From Curvibacter gracilis ATCC BAA-807 (lineage in GTDB: Bacteria > Pseudomonadota > Gammaproteobacteria > Burkholderiales > Burkholderiaceae_C): 64,000 bases of DNA. Numbering within the stretch: the stretch's first letter is position 1; each line of letters opens with the position of its first letter. The notes beneath the pieces were generated by a model. It saw only the letters and a list, made by a program, of their open reading frames with translations, ran no database searches and was not told the origin of the DNA. Shown here one piece after another: positions 50,215 to 58,796 of this stretch. The DNA lies in assembly GCF_000518645.1 (NCBI RefSeq), contig NZ_JADZ01000010.1:248001-312000 (forward strand), given 5' to 3'. A program made the position numbers and the translations under genes.

Positions 50215-51215
50215 TCAGCCTCCAGTCCTGCGGCCTTCACCAGGCGCTCACGGCTCTGCAACTCGGACTTCAGGCGCTTGGCCAGTTCCTCGGGCGAGGT
50301 GAGCCAGGGCGACAGGCCATTTTTCTCCAGCAAATCAACCACCGACGGCTGCGCCAGCACCTTGTTGATCTCGCTGCCCAGGCGCGCCACCACTGGCGTG
50401 GGCAGCCCTGCAGGTCCGAACACGGCAAACCAAGAGTTGACCTCGTAGCCAGGCAGGGTCTCGCCGATCGCCGGAACCTGTGGCAGGCCTTTGACCCGCG
50501 CCGCCTCGACCACCCCCAGGGCTCGCACCTTGCCACTGTCCAGGTAGGGGCGCGCGGTGGACAGGCTGGCAAACAAGACCTGCAACTGGCCCCCCAGCAG
50601 ATCGGTCATGGCGGGCGAGCCCCCCTTGTAAGCCACATGGACCATGTCGATGCCTGCGGCCTCATTGAGCAACTGGCCCGCCAGGTGATGGGCCGAACCG
50701 GGCCCGGAACTGCCGAAACTCAGCTTGCCCGGATGGCTTTTGGCGTACTGCACCAGTTCAGCCACCGTTCTGGCTGGAAACGAGGGGTGAACGAGCAACA
50801 CGATGTGGTTGGTGGCGGCAGCAGCCACCGGCGTGAAGCTCTTGACCGGGTCGTACGGAAAACGCTTGCTCAGGAACACATTCGTGGCTTGCGAGGCGTC
50901 AGTGCCCAGCAGCAAGGTGTAGCCATCCGGGGCCGCCTTGGCCACGTTGTCCGCCCCCAGCGTGCCGCCGGCACCGGCCCGGTTGTCCACGATGATGGCC
51001 TGCCCCAGAAGCAGGCCCAGTCGGTCCGCCAGAATGCGCCCCAACAGGTCGCCAGCGGCCCCGGCCGCGTACGGCACCACCAGGCGCAGGGGGCGCTCGG
51101 GATAGCCAGCGGCCTTCGCCGGCAGGCCGCCCAGCAAAGCGATGGCGCCGGCGCCAAGCTGCGCCAGATGGCGCCTTCTCGAGGCAGGTGAAGGAAAGGT
51201 CATTTTTGTCTCCAT
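50211..51215 (-). CDS. Bug-family tripartite tricarboxylate transporter substrate receptor
   Basis: 334 residues; signal region RRRHLAQLGAGAIALLGGLPAKAAG. YPERPLRLVVPYAAGAAGDLLGRILADRL, IIVDNRAGAGGTLGADNVAKAAPDGYTLLLG and LSFGSSGPGSAHHLAGQLL are typical Bug segments. First gene of the operon with hydratase and CoA-transferase, divergent from an IclR regulator. The stop overlaps the next start (ATGA). Confidence 0.92.
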   Translation of the reverse strand: METKMTFPSPASRRRHLAQLGAGAIALLGGLPAKAAGYPERPLRLVVPYAAGAAGDLLGRILADRLGLLLGQAIIVDNRAGAGGTLGADNVAKAAPDGYTLLLGTDASQATNVFLSKRFPYDPVKSFTPVAAAATNHIVLLVHPSFPARTVAELVQYAKSHPGKLSFGSSGPGSAHHLAGQLLNEAAGIDMVHVAYKGGSPAMTDLLGGQLQVLFASLSTARPYLDSGKVRALGVVEAARVKGLPQVPAIGETLPGYEVNSWFAVFGPAGLPTPVVARLGSEINKVLAQPSVVDLLEKNGLSPWLTSPEELAKRLKSELQSRERLVKAAGLEAE

Positions 51216-51297
51216 GTTGTAGACGCCTCAGAGGCGGCTTTTGAGCGTGGCGCCAGCTTAGGGTGGGGTCCTCGTCAGCGCGCAGCCCATCATGGAT

Positions 51298-51312
51298 GTG
51301 ATCAAATATCAC
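51298..51312. promoter_or_regulatory. IclR-type operator candidate
   Basis: GTGAT-N5-ATCAC, a perfect short palindrome just before the IclR-family start (51317) in the divergent region to the receptor-hydratase-transferase operon. Position suggests control of both directions. Confidence 0.5.
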
Positions 51313-51316
51313 GGAT

Positions 51317-52078
51317 ATGAACAATCTCGCACCTCAGGTCAAGTCGGCACAACGGGTCCTCGAACTGCTGGAGTTCTTTGCAGAAGAACGGCGCCCCTGT
51401 TCTGTAGGCGAGATTTCGCGCTCGCTGGGCTACCCCCAATCGAGTACCTCCGTGCTGCTCAAGAGCCTGGCCCTGGCCGGTTATCTGGACCATGACACCC
51501 GCTCAGGCCTGTACATCCCCAATGTGCGCGTCGCGTTGATCACGGCCTGGATCCACGACCGGCTCTACAGCGAGCAACACCTGCTGCACTTGATGGAACA
51601 GGTGCTGACCAAGACCGGCCACACCGTGATGATCGGGTGCCGAAAAGACATTCACGTGCGCTATCTGCACGTGTTGCAGTCCACCCGGGAGGGCCGATTC
51701 ACCGCCCGGATCGGCGCTCTGCGCCCCCTGTTCCACAGTGCGGCGGGGAAGATGCTGCTCAGCGGTCTACCCCAGCGAGAGGTGTCTCTGCTGCTGCGCA
51801 AGGCCAATGCGCAGGCCGGCAGCGCGGAGGAACCGCGGGAGCTGCCAGCCGTCCTGCAAGAGTTGGAGACCGTCCGGCAGCAGGGGTATGCGCTGTCTCA
51901 GGGCACCTCCATGCCGGGCGCCGCGGCGCTGGCCATCTTTCTGCCCACCGGGCAGGAGCGCGAGCCGCTCACGCTCAGCGTCGGCGGCCCGATGGCCGAG
52001 ATCCAGGCCGCCTGCGCCGATTTGCTGCAGATCCTGAGAGAGGCCGTGCAGCCTTTCGCAAGTGCCGTCAGAGCCTGA
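51317..52078 (+). CDS. IclR-family transcriptional regulator
   Basis: 253 residues. N-terminal winged helix (SAQRVLELLEFFAEERRPCSVGEISRSLGYPQSSTSVLLKSLALAGYLDHD) and the IclR ligand domain (FHSAAGKMLLSGL, QGYALSQGTSMPGAAALAIFLP). It faces away from the Bug-hydratase-CoA transferase operon, which it most likely controls through the palindrome at 51298-51312. The inducer is unknown. Confidence 0.9.
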   Translation: MNNLAPQVKSAQRVLELLEFFAEERRPCSVGEISRSLGYPQSSTSVLLKSLALAGYLDHDTRSGLYIPNVRVALITAWIHDRLYSEQHLLHLMEQVLTKTGHTVMIGCRKDIHVRYLHVLQSTREGRFTARIGALRPLFHSAAGKMLLSGLPQREVSLLLRKANAQAGSAEEPRELPAVLQELETVRQQGYALSQGTSMPGAAALAIFLPTGQEREPLTLSVGGPMAEIQAACADLLQILREAVQPFASAVRA

Positions 52079-52167
52079 GCGTGAAGCAAAGGGCCAAGCA
52101 CTCCTTGCACAAGAGATGCTGCAACTTGAACAGATGGACGTTTTCCAGCGACTGATCCGATACCGCC

Positions 52168-52944
52168 TCATGCCAAGCTGACGGCGCAGCCCGCCTGCTG
52201 CAAGGCCAGTAAGGCCGGGTGCCGCGCGGCGCGCCGGTTGGTGATCAGGGCGTGGATCTGATCGGGCGTGCAAAACGACAGGCGCGACTGCACGCCGAGC
52301 TTGCTGTCGTCGGCCAGCAGCACGCTGCGGTGCGCCTGGCGCACCATGGCACGGGCCAGTTCGGCCTCGGCCGGCTCGAAGCTGCTGGCCCCCAGGGTGG
52401 CTTCGATGCCGACCGGTGAGAGCATGGCCCAGTCGGGGCGCCAGCGCATCAGCTCGGCCACGGTGCTGTCGCCATAGGTGGCGGCCAGGCCGGGCCGGGG
52501 TCGCCCGCCCAACAGATGCACCTGGTGGCGCGGCGCGCCCTCGTGGCCTGGGCCCGCCAGCTTGAGGGCGACATCGAAAGAATTGGTGATGACGGTCAGC
52601 CCCTGCAGCGAGGCCAACTCCTCGGCCAGCATCGACACCGTGCTGCCCGCATCGATGAACAGCGACTGGCCCGGCTGCAGCAGGCGGGCTGCGGCCTGCA
52701 CCACGGCCCGCTTTTGCAAGGTGTTGGTCTGCAGGCGCTGTTGCAGCGGCGCCTCGGATTCAGGGCCGCCGATCTTGACGCCGCCGTGCACACGCCGCAG
52801 CCGGCCCGTGGTCTGTAGCACCAGCACATCGCGCCGCACCGTCTCGCGCGACACCCCCAGATCCTTGGCAATGCGCTCAGTGCTCACATGGCCGCTGCCG
52901 GCCAGCAGGGCGAGGATGCGCTGGTGACGTTTTTCTTGAAGCAT
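52168..52944 (-). CDS. DeoR-family transcriptional regulator
   Basis: About 258 residues from ATG 52944 (MLQEKRHQ); ATG 52956 is possible. The N-terminal helix-turn-helix is QRILALLAGSGHVSTERIAKDLGVSRETVRRDVLVLQTTGRLRRVHGG, the DeoR signature. The sensor domain has SLFIDAGSTVSMLAEEL and VLLADDSKLGVQ, a sugar-phosphate isomerase-like fold. It has no sugar operon neighbours; a phospholipase C gene lies upstream on the same strand, ending 64 bp before it. Confidence 0.88.
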   Translation of the reverse strand: MLQEKRHQRILALLAGSGHVSTERIAKDLGVSRETVRRDVLVLQTTGRLRRVHGGVKIGGPESEAPLQQRLQTNTLQKRAVVQAAARLLQPGQSLFIDAGSTVSMLAEELASLQGLTVITNSFDVALKLAGPGHEGAPRHQVHLLGGRPRPGLAATYGDSTVAELMRWRPDWAMLSPVGIEATLGASSFEPAEAELARAMVRQAHRSVLLADDSKLGVQSRLSFCTPDQIHALITNRRAARHPALLALQQAGCAVSLA

Positions 52945-53007
52945 GGGCTCGATCATGCCGCAGCCGGCCCCGTGGGGCCAGGCCGCAGCCAGCACACCGT
53001 TGGGTGC

Positions 53008-55203
53008 TCAGAACTTGATGACGAGTTGATCGGACACCGCCGCGCCATACATGGCCGGGTCGCTGATCAGGTGTTCACCCGTTTCAAGCCGGCCGGCAAA
53101 GCGGCGGGTGTAGCCGGGCAGGGCCGGCACGCTGACACTGAAGTCATACCAGTTGCCGCTGGCCTTGAGCGCCCACGCCATCACCGCCTCGCCCCCCGGG
53201 CTCACACTGGCGGTCTGGGCCGTGGCGTCGAAATAGGCATTGGCCTTCACGCTGAAGCTGCAGCTGGCACTGCCGGTGTTGTGCAGCTTGAGCAGCAGAT
53301 CCCCATTGGCCACGTCGTAGCAGACCTGGATCTCGGGATTGGGCTGGGCGCTGGCGTTCAGGGTCTTGGCGTTGCCACTGAAATGGCGGTGAAAGCCCGC
53401 CGGCCCCAGCACCCACAGGTCGTACAAACCGTTGTCCGCCGCCACCGACCACACACCACTGAGTTGCTTGCCTGCCTCGACGGTGTAGCGGCGTGGGATG
53501 GCGTCCAGGTGCAGGCGGTCATAGACATGGAAGACAGCGGCCGCCTTGCCGGTGTTGGTCAGGATCAGGCTGACCTGCTGGCTGGCGGGCGCGCACACCG
53601 CGCTCACGTGCAGCTCATAGGGCAGCGCGCGCGATGGCCGGGTACCCTTGGCCTGCACCGGCATGGCCGGTGCGTTCGGTGGCAGCGGCGTGGTGCGGCC
53701 TGGCAGCGCCCGGGCCCGGTCGGCCAGCGCCTGGGTGGCGGGCAGGCTCTTGTAGAAGGCGGTGTTGTCCGGGTCGGCAAAGTTGAAGGCGCTGGTCAGG
53801 TCCCCGCACACGGCACGACGCCAGGGCGAGATGTTGCTCTCGATGACGCCGAAACGCTGCTCGATGAACTGCAACACCGAGGTGTGGTCGAACACCTGCG
53901 AGTTGACCCAGCCGCCCTTGCTCCAGGGCGAGATCACGTACATGGGCACGCGCGGCCCCAGGCCATAGGGGCGATGCAGCAAGGCCTGCTCGGCGGCCGA
54001 GTTGTGGTAGCTCACCAGGTGCTCGTGGTACTCGGCCGTGGCGTCAGCCGTGCTGGCGCCCGCAAACTGGGCCTTTGACGCATCGGCGTTGTAGCTGGCA
54101 TAGGACGGCGGGGCCGGTGGCGGCACGTGGTCGAAAAAGCCGTCGTTCTCATCGAAGTTCAGGAACAGAACGGTCTTGCTCCAGACATCGGGGTTGGCGG
54201 TCAGGGCGTCCAGCACCTTGGCCGTGTAGTCCGCGCCTTGCGCCGGGCTGGACGGGCCCGGGTGCTCGGAGCCCTCGGCGGTGGCCACAATGAAGCTGAC
54301 CTGGGGCAGCTTGCCGGCCAGCACATCCTCCTTGAGCTTGTCGAGGTCGCGCGTGCTCACGCCGCGCTGGCGCAGCGCCTCGGAGTAGCCAGGGCGCTGG
54401 TAATAGGCATCGCGGAAGCTGTGGAAACCGGCCAGGCAGTTGTCGGTGAAGTTGTCCTCCATGTTCTCGTACACCTGCCAGCTCACGCCGGCGGCCTGCA
54501 GCCGCTCGGGGTAGGTGGTCCAGGTGTAGCCGCCGTCATTGCCAGGGTTGGCGTCAAACCAGTCGTAATCGTTGTAGGTGGCGGGGCCATTGCCCTTGGC
54601 CAGACCGTCGTTGGTGCCGGTCCAGGCAAACAGGCGGTTGGTGTTGGTGCCGGTCTGCGAGCTGCAGTGGTAGGCATCGCAGATCGTGAAGGCATTCGCC
54701 AGCGCGTACTGGAAGGGCATGTCCTCTTGCGTGAAATAGCCCATCGAGTGGTTGGCCTTGTACTTGGTCCAGTAGCTCATGCGGCCCTGATCCCAGGCCC
54801 CCTGGGCATCGCTCCACGAATGCGGCGTGCCTTGCACGCGCATGACCTCGAAGTTCTGCACCGTGTTGAGACGGAACGGTGCAATCACCGAGGGCGTGAC
54901 GCCGGCTGTGGCATTGGGCTGCGACCACACGGTTTTGCCTTGCACGCCATTGGCCGTGGGCACGGGCACGGCAAAGGGATCGGCAAAGCCGCGCACGCCG
55001 TTGAGGCTGCCGAAGTAGTGATCGAACGAGCGGTTCTCCTGCATCAGCAGCACGATGTGCTCGACGTCCTTGAGGGTGCCGGTCTTGTTGTTGGCCTGGA
55101 TGGCCAGCGCCTTCTGGATGGCAGGCGGGAAGATGCTCAGCGCCAGGGTCGAGCCGGTGGCGGTGCCGGCAGAGCGCAAAAAGTTGCGACGGTTGAGTGT
55201 CAT
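53008..55203 (-). CDS. plcN: Phosphocholine-specific phospholipase C, Tat-exported
   Basis: 731 residues from ATG 55203. Twin-arginine signal NRRNFLRSAGTATGSTLALSIFPP. Catalytic blocks: HIVLLMQENRSFDHYFGSLNGVRGFADP, FQYALANAFTICDAYHCS, VLFLNFDENDGFFDHVPPP and GPRVPMYVISPWSKGGWVNSQVFDHTSVLQFIEQRFG. Two C-terminal DUF756-type beta domains follow (about 515-610 and 640-728). Length matches the non-hemolytic PlcN group, which cleave phosphatidylcholine or sphingomyelin outside the cell. The name plcN is used by resemblance only. Preceded by a small lipoprotein-like gene. Confidence 0.9.
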   Translation of the reverse strand: MTLNRRNFLRSAGTATGSTLALSIFPPAIQKALAIQANNKTGTLKDVEHIVLLMQENRSFDHYFGSLNGVRGFADPFAVPVPTANGVQGKTVWSQPNATAGVTPSVIAPFRLNTVQNFEVMRVQGTPHSWSDAQGAWDQGRMSYWTKYKANHSMGYFTQEDMPFQYALANAFTICDAYHCSSQTGTNTNRLFAWTGTNDGLAKGNGPATYNDYDWFDANPGNDGGYTWTTYPERLQAAGVSWQVYENMEDNFTDNCLAGFHSFRDAYYQRPGYSEALRQRGVSTRDLDKLKEDVLAGKLPQVSFIVATAEGSEHPGPSSPAQGADYTAKVLDALTANPDVWSKTVLFLNFDENDGFFDHVPPPAPPSYASYNADASKAQFAGASTADATAEYHEHLVSYHNSAAEQALLHRPYGLGPRVPMYVISPWSKGGWVNSQVFDHTSVLQFIEQRFGVIESNISPWRRAVCGDLTSAFNFADPDNTAFYKSLPATQALADRARALPGRTTPLPPNAPAMPVQAKGTRPSRALPYELHVSAVCAPASQQVSLILTNTGKAAAVFHVYDRLHLDAIPRRYTVEAGKQLSGVWSVAADNGLYDLWVLGPAGFHRHFSGNAKTLNASAQPNPEIQVCYDVANGDLLLKLHNTGSASCSFSVKANAYFDATAQTASVSPGGEAVMAWALKASGNWYDFSVSVPALPGYTRRFAGRLETGEHLISDPAMYGAAVSDQLVIKF

Positions 55204-55258
55204 GGCAGTTCGGTGTTTCGGTGATGGGTTGCTGAAAAGCCCGGGCGGCGCAGCCGGC

Positions 55259-55465
55259 TCAGGGTGCGCAATGCAGGACGCGGGTGTTGCCGGCCGAGCC
55301 GCAGTTGTTGCTGCCGCCACCGCCGCAGCCGACCAGCGCCAGGCCCAGGCTCAGGGTCACGCCCAGGGCGAGACCTCGCCACAGCGGCTTGGTGGGCTTG
55401 TTCGGGCGCTGCGGGGCGCGGCTGTTGGGCGCTGCGGAGCAGCACTGCAAAGAAGGGTTGGTCAT
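55259..55465 (-). CDS. Small lipoprotein-like peptide
   Basis: 68 residues. A basic N-terminus (KPTKPLWR) leads into a hydrophobic stretch (GLALGVTLSLGLALVGC) and Cys, then GGGGSNNCGSAGNTRVLHCAP. LVGC is a reasonable lipobox. It lies 55 bp upstream of the phospholipase C gene on the same strand. No known family; probably real because the signal and lipobox are well formed. Confidence 0.55.
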   Translation of the reverse strand: MTNPSLQCCSAAPNSRAPQRPNKPTKPLWRGLALGVTLSLGLALVGCGGGGSNNCGSAGNTRVLHCAP

Positions 55466-55990
55466 CTTGAATATCCCGGAGACAGGTGGGTTGAACGGGG
55501 CTTGCGCAGCGCCTGGGCCGCCAAGTCGCTTGTTAACGCTTGGTGAATGGTATGTGCGTTAAATTGCGTTTGTGTGACTTTGTGGATTTACACAGCACAA
55601 GCGCTGCAAACTCCCCGTGCTCAGGCAAGGGCCGCCCCCAGCAGCAGGCAGCCGCCATGGAGCACATCGGTTTCGAACGGGGGGGCTCGATGGGGGCCGA
55701 GCATGTGCCTCAGGCGCGAAGAGCCTCAACGCCGGGCGGGCTTGCTCGGGCGTGAAAGGACGCCCGGACAGCTTGTCCAAGAGGCGTTTGGAAAGAAGAA
55801 GCTTGGGAAGAAGAAACCTGGGAAAGAGCCCCTTGGCCAAGTGCCCCACGCCTGCCCATGGGCGTGGGTGAGGGCATCAAATCGCCTGGGGTGCAAGGCC
55901 CCTGGGGCTCATCCATCACCGGGGCACGGACCGTGCGCCCTAGTCGGTGCAAAACCGAGGGCGGTCTTGCAGCCGTTCAGCGCAAGCCGT
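55466..55990. other. 525-bp gap between two minus-strand genes
   Basis: I see no gene with a clear start and family match. A short imperfect tandem repeat of the type GGAAAGAAGAAGCTTG (three 15-16-bp units, 55790-55835) is the only local structure. The promoter of the lipoprotein-like gene should lie at the left end. The AT-rich part is 55530-55600. Confidence 0.5.
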
Positions 55991-56971
55991 TCACGACTCT
56001 GCTGTGAACCCCGACTGCCGGATCAACTGGCGCCATTGCTGGGCATCGGCCTGCAGCATCTGTTGCAGCACCGCCGGGGTGGAGCCCTTGATCTCCAAGC
56101 CGTAAGCCCGCCCGGCCTCCACCACATCGGGCAACGCCAAGGCCTGGCCGATGGCTTCAGCGGCCCGGCGCTGCACGTCGGCAGAAGCCTTGCCAGGCAG
56201 AAAGAAGCCATACCACTCACGCACATTGAGCGGATACCCCAGCTCGCGCAAGGTGGGCACCTGGGGCAGAAACACGGACCGGGCCGGGGCCGCCACGGCC
56301 AGCACGCGCAATTTGCCTACCTTCTGGTACTGCAGGTAGTCGCCAATCGGGCCCCAGAAAGCACTGATCTGTCCGCCCAGCAGATCCTGCACCCCCGGCA
56401 CCGTGCCGCGGTAGGCGATGTGGCGCAGGTCGGTATGGGTCAACTGGTTCAGCAGGATGCCGACCAGGTGCGGCATCGAGCCCGCGCCCGGGCTGCCGAA
56501 GTTGGCCCCGTCGGGATGGGTGGCAGCCCAGGCCAGGAAGTCTTTCAGGGTGGTGACTGATTCGGGCACGCCGGGGCCCACGGCCAGGCCATGGTCCATG
56601 TGGGCCGCCAGCGAGACGGCACTGACATCGTCGAGCGTGTAGCGCAGCCGTGGGTAGGTGTAGGGGTAGATCGAGAGCATGGACGAGGGTGTGATCAGCA
56701 GATTGCTGCCGTCGGCCGGGCTGTCCTTGAGGGCCATCACGCCGATCTGGCCCGCCGCACCGGGCCGGTTGTCCACCAGCACCGCGCCGGCGTAGGCACC
56801 GCGCAGCTTGTCGGCCACCCGGCGCGCGATCACGTCGAGCGTGCCGCCCGGGGGAAAGCCCGAAATGATCTTGGCCACCGGCAGGTTGGGCTCGGCGGCC
56901 CGGGCGGCCCCCGCCCAGGCGCTGGCCGCCAGGGTCGTGCCGATGAGGTTGAAGTGGCGTCTTGTCAGCAT
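55991..56971 (-). CDS. Bug-family tripartite tricarboxylate transporter substrate receptor
   Basis: 326 residues from ATG 56971; signal RRHFNLIGTTLAASAWAGAARA. AKIISGFPPGGTLDVIARRVADKL, VLVDNRPGAAGQIGVMALKDSPADGSNLLI and NFGSPGAGSMPHLVGILLN are Bug segments. Divergent from a TetR regulator with an operator (57019-57034) 48 bp from its start, so TetR-controlled. Its ligand is probably processed by the cyclase and fumarylacetoacetase encoded on the other side. Confidence 0.9.
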   Translation of the reverse strand: MLTRRHFNLIGTTLAASAWAGAARAAEPNLPVAKIISGFPPGGTLDVIARRVADKLRGAYAGAVLVDNRPGAAGQIGVMALKDSPADGSNLLITPSSMLSIYPYTYPRLRYTLDDVSAVSLAAHMDHGLAVGPGVPESVTTLKDFLAWAATHPDGANFGSPGAGSMPHLVGILLNQLTHTDLRHIAYRGTVPGVQDLLGGQISAFWGPIGDYLQYQKVGKLRVLAVAAPARSVFLPQVPTLRELGYPLNVREWYGFFLPGKASADVQRRAAEAIGQALALPDVVEAGRAYGLEIKGSTPAVLQQMLQADAQQWRQLIRQSGFTAES

Positions 56972-57018
56972 GGTGTGTCTCCGTTTGAGTGCTCTTGTCG
57001 CGTCTGTTTGTGCAAAAA

Positions 57019-57101
57019 TTATACGAACGTACAAATTGCATTCCAAGCATCCGAACCTAGTGGTTTGTACGAGTGTTCAATTTATTTATACGATCGTACA
57101 A
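57019..57101. promoter_or_regulatory. Three TetR-type operator copies in divergent promoter
   Basis: Sixteen-base sites TTATACGAACGTACAA (57019-57034), TTGTACGAGTGTTCAA (57065-57080) and TTATACGATCGTACAA (57086-57101) share TTATACGA / TCGTACAA half-sites. The third is centred on the palindrome TACGATCGTA and ends 7 bp before the TetR ATG; the first lies near the receptor start. Spacing suggests one site for each promoter and a middle site. Confidence 0.75.
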
Positions 57102-57108
57102 ATACGCC

Positions 57109-57828
57109 ATGACACCGAAGAAACCCACCCCCATCTCCCCAAACCGGGCGGCGCCGCGCGCCAGGGCACGCAGTGCCACGGCAGCCGGCGAAGCCAACCT
57201 GGCACCCAACCGGCAGCAGAACATCCTGCAAGCCGCCGAGCGGCTGTTTGCCGCCCGCGGCTTTCATGGCGTGTCGATCCGCGACATTGCCGACGAGGCC
57301 GGCGTGCCCCTGGCCCTGGTGGGCTACTACTACGGCCCCAAGCTCTCGCTGTACCACGCGATCTTCCGCGAGCGGGCGGGCTACATCGGCGAACGCCTGC
57401 AGGCCCTGGCCGAGGCCTGCCAGAGCGAGCCCGCCGCAGACCGGCTGGACGCCATCGTGGCCGCCTTTGTGCTGCCCACCCTGCGGGTGGCATCTCAAAC
57501 GGAGGGGCGCCACTTCCTGCGCATGCTGGCGCGCGGCATGAGCGACCACCTGGAAGAAGACGAGCCCATCATCCGCGAGCTGTTCGACCCCCTGGCCCAT
57601 GCCTTCATCGATGCCCTGGCCCAGGCCCTGCCCCAGGCCACGCGGGGCCAGGCCGCCTGGTGCTACCAGTTTGCCCTGGGGGCGCTGCTGCACCACGTGA
57701 CAGACCAGCGCATCGAGCGCCTGTCACGCGGCGAGAACCAGCCGGGGGACCATGAACAAGCCGGCCCGCTGCTGGTGCGCTTCATCGCCAACGGCATGCG
57801 CGGCGCCTGTGCCGCCCCCACCCACTGA
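57109..57828 (+). CDS. TetR-family transcriptional regulator
   Basis: 239 residues from ATG 57109. The N-terminal helix-turn-helix is RQQNILQAAERLFAARGFHGVSIRDIADEAGVPLALVGYYYGPKLSLYHAIFRERAGYIGERL. A C-terminal ligand domain follows with HFLRMLARGMSDH. A 37-residue basic N-terminal extension precedes the HTH. The operator directly before the ATG suggests autorepression. Likely also controls the Bug receptor (divergent) and the downstream cyclase-porin-FAH genes. Confidence 0.9.
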   Translation: MTPKKPTPISPNRAAPRARARSATAAGEANLAPNRQQNILQAAERLFAARGFHGVSIRDIADEAGVPLALVGYYYGPKLSLYHAIFRERAGYIGERLQALAEACQSEPAADRLDAIVAAFVLPTLRVASQTEGRHFLRMLARGMSDHLEEDEPIIRELFDPLAHAFIDALAQALPQATRGQAAWCYQFALGALLHHVTDQRIERLSRGENQPGDHEQAGPLLVRFIANGMRGACAAPTH

Positions 57829-57845
57829 ACCGGAGCCTCGCCACC

Positions 57846-58646
57846 ATGCCGCGCCAAATCATCGACATCTCCATGCCGCTGTGCAATGACGTTCCCACCG
57901 ATCCACCGGGCCTGGAACCCCACATCCGCTACATCGACCACCGCAGCAGCGTGCCCGACCTGGCCCGCTTCTTCCCGGGCCTGCAAACACAGGACCTGCC
58001 CGACGGCGAGGCCTGGACAGTGGAAGAGGTTCAGCTCAACACCCACAACGGCACCCACCTGGATGCCCCCTGGCACTTTGCCTCGACCATGGACGGCGGC
58101 CAGCGTGCCATCACCATCGACGAGGTCGACCTTCAATGGTGTTTTCAGCCCGGGGTGAAGCTCGACTTCAGACACCTGCCTGACGGGCATGTGGTGCAGG
58201 CCGCCGAGGTCGAGGCCGAGCTGGCCCGCATCGGCCACACACTCAAGCCCTTGGAGATCGTCGTGGTCAACACCCGGGCGAGTGCCGCCTATGGCTCGCC
58301 CCACTACACCCGATCGGGCTGTGGCATGGGCCGAGAAGCCACGCTGTACCTGCTGGAACGCGGCGTGCGCCTGACCGGCACCGATGCCTGGAGCTGGGAC
58401 GCCCCGTTTGCACACACCGCCCAACGCTATGCCGACGACCAGGACGCATCCCGCATCTGGGAAGGGCACAAGGTCGGACGCGACATCGGCTACTGCCACC
58501 TCGAAAAACTGCACAACCTCGAGGCCTTGCCGCCCCACGGGTTTCACATCAGCTGCTTTCCGGTCAAGGTCAAAGGGGCTTCCGCGGGCTGGACCCGCGC
58601 CGTGGCCCTTCTGGACCAGACCGACACCCCTGCCCCGGGCCCATAA
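57846..58646 (+). CDS. Cyclase-family metal hydrolase (kynurenine formamidase-like)
   Basis: 266 residues. HNGTHLDAPWHF is the HxGTHxDxPxH metal-binding signature of the cyclase/kynurenine formamidase superfamily; IIDISMPLCNDVPTDPPG and GTDAWSWDAPF are further family features. It begins 17 bp after tetR. These enzymes hydrolyse amides or cyclic intermediates. The substrate is unknown; the pairing with a fumarylacetoacetase favours aromatic or pyruvate-derived intermediates. Confidence 0.88.
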   Translation: MPRQIIDISMPLCNDVPTDPPGLEPHIRYIDHRSSVPDLARFFPGLQTQDLPDGEAWTVEEVQLNTHNGTHLDAPWHFASTMDGGQRAITIDEVDLQWCFQPGVKLDFRHLPDGHVVQAAEVEAELARIGHTLKPLEIVVVNTRASAAYGSPHYTRSGCGMGREATLYLLERGVRLTGTDAWSWDAPFAHTAQRYADDQDASRIWEGHKVGRDIGYCHLEKLHNLEALPPHGFHISCFPVKVKGASAGWTRAVALLDQTDTPAPGP

Positions 58647-58796
58647 GCCGATGTTGAGCTGACACGTCGGGCGCAGCCCTGCCTGCGCCCCCGACAGTGT
58701 CCGCCCCCCAGTTCCCGCCACACCGGACCAGCCCGCCAGGGCCGGCCCGCGGGCACACCTGCGCCCTGCGCATCCAAGCAACCAGAAGGAGACAAC

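Noticed and set aside
55790-55835. Short purine-rich tandem units (GGAAAGAAGAAG type)
   Set aside because: Only three imperfect units, not CRISPR-like and with no spacer structure; probably low-complexity intergenic DNA.
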